A stretch of 5,201 nucleotides of DNA from Betaproteobacteria bacterium. Its GTDB lineage: Bacteria; Pseudomonadota; Gammaproteobacteria; Burkholderiales; SG8-39. Under the pieces are notes generated by a model. The model ran no database searches, was not told the origin of the DNA, and saw only the letters and a list, made by a program, of their open reading frames with translations. Within the stretch, counting starts at the first letter, position 1. Every line of letters starts with the position of its first letter. Position numbers and translations under genes: made by a program. Positions 4,979 to 5,201 of the stretch are shown here, piece by piece. The stretch spans positions 1 to 5,201 of the forward strand of contig JAEKLK010000316.1 of NCBI GenBank assembly GCA_019509895.1. Reading direction: 5' to 3'.

Positions 4979-5201
4979 ATTTGTCGCTGGTGGAATGAAG
5001 CGCGATGCGGTTGCCTTCGCTGTCGAGCACGATGGCGCGAAAGCCGTGCGGGCCGATGTTTTCGATCGCCTTCAGCATCCGCCCGCCGTGCTTCTGCGTT
5101 TGGGCCACGGCATCGCTGTACGGCCCTCGACGCTCATGTAGACGGATGCCGGCCGCGCTCACTTCCTTAGCATTGGGAATGAGGCAGCCGCCGTTGCCGT
5201 C
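4977..5201 (-). CDS. VOC (glyoxalase/bleomycin-resistance fold) protein, C-terminal part; reading frame possibly disrupted
   Basis: The minus frame is open from the right edge to TAA 4979-4977. The last 40 residues are typical of a VOC-superfamily metal-dependent protein: AVAQTQKHGGRML, then IGPHGFRAIVLDSEGNRIALHS, where the Glu of DSEGNRI corresponds to the usual C-terminal metal ligand. The edge-proximal part, GGCLIPN, also fits the family. Between them, about 5140-5117, the frame reads LHERRGPY, which does not fit; the next frame reads MSVEGR there (5137-5120), close to the family's usual Y-(L/M)-(N/S)-V-(E/D)-GR strand. Two compensating small indels would restore a normal protein. GTG at 5162-5160 could be taken as a start, but this would cut the domain in half and is rejected. 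The activity is unknown. It is the first visible gene of the VOC-RidA-lipoprotein cluster. Confidence 0.75.
   Translation of the reverse strand, partial: DGNGGCLIPNAKEVSAAGIRLHERRGPYSDAVAQTQKHGGRMLKAIENIGPHGFRAIVLDSEGNRIALHSTSDK

Noticed and set aside
5160..5162. GTG as start of a 61-residue protein
   Set aside because: The frame continues to the window edge with VOC-like residues, and the domain would be cut in half.

Overview
The window is about 5.2 kb of GC-rich, tightly packed bacterial DNA. It has two Bug-type (TctC) periplasmic binding proteins, the C-terminus of a 4,5-dihydroxyphthalate decarboxylase-like binding protein, and GFA, VOC, RidA and GNAT family proteins. This mix points to a Betaproteobacterium, most likely of the Burkholderiales. 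That placement is inferred from gene families and base composition; there is no rRNA or other marker gene.

Layout, left to right: (1) the 3' end of a binding-protein-like gene on + (1-344). (2) Two copies of a 13-bp palindrome between convergent stops (344-389). (3) A three-gene minus-strand operon read from right to left, with overlapping ends: DUF3750-like protein (2251-1844), GNAT acetyltransferase (1856-1338) and Bug/TctC protein (1341-385). (4) A second Bug/TctC gene on + (2264-3205), divergent from the DUF3750 gene with almost no DNA between the starts. (5) A 20-bp perfect tandem duplication where this gene meets the convergent GFA gene (3186-3225). (6) A GFA-family zinc protein on minus (3652-3212). 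(7) A second pair of the same palindrome (3632-3688). (8) A second minus-strand cluster: VOC protein (cut by the right edge), secreted RidA-family protein and lipoprotein substrate-binding protein, joined by a Shine-Dalgarno/stop overlap and a TGATG junction. No stretch longer than 300 bases lacks a gene.

Functionally this is an accessory solute-capture and small-molecule region. It encodes three or four binding proteins but no permease, ATPase or TctA/TctB membrane subunit, so any transporter partner lies elsewhere. The GNAT, GFA, VOC and RidA proteins are small enzymes whose substrates cannot be read from sequence. I see no clear new defence or mobile system. The most notable signals are the palindromic repeat that supplies stop and start codons to neighbouring genes, the tail-to-tail 20-bp duplication, and two places (about 2259-2262 and 5117-5140) where the reading frame looks broken and easily repaired. 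The last point suggests small indels in the assembly or recent gene decay.
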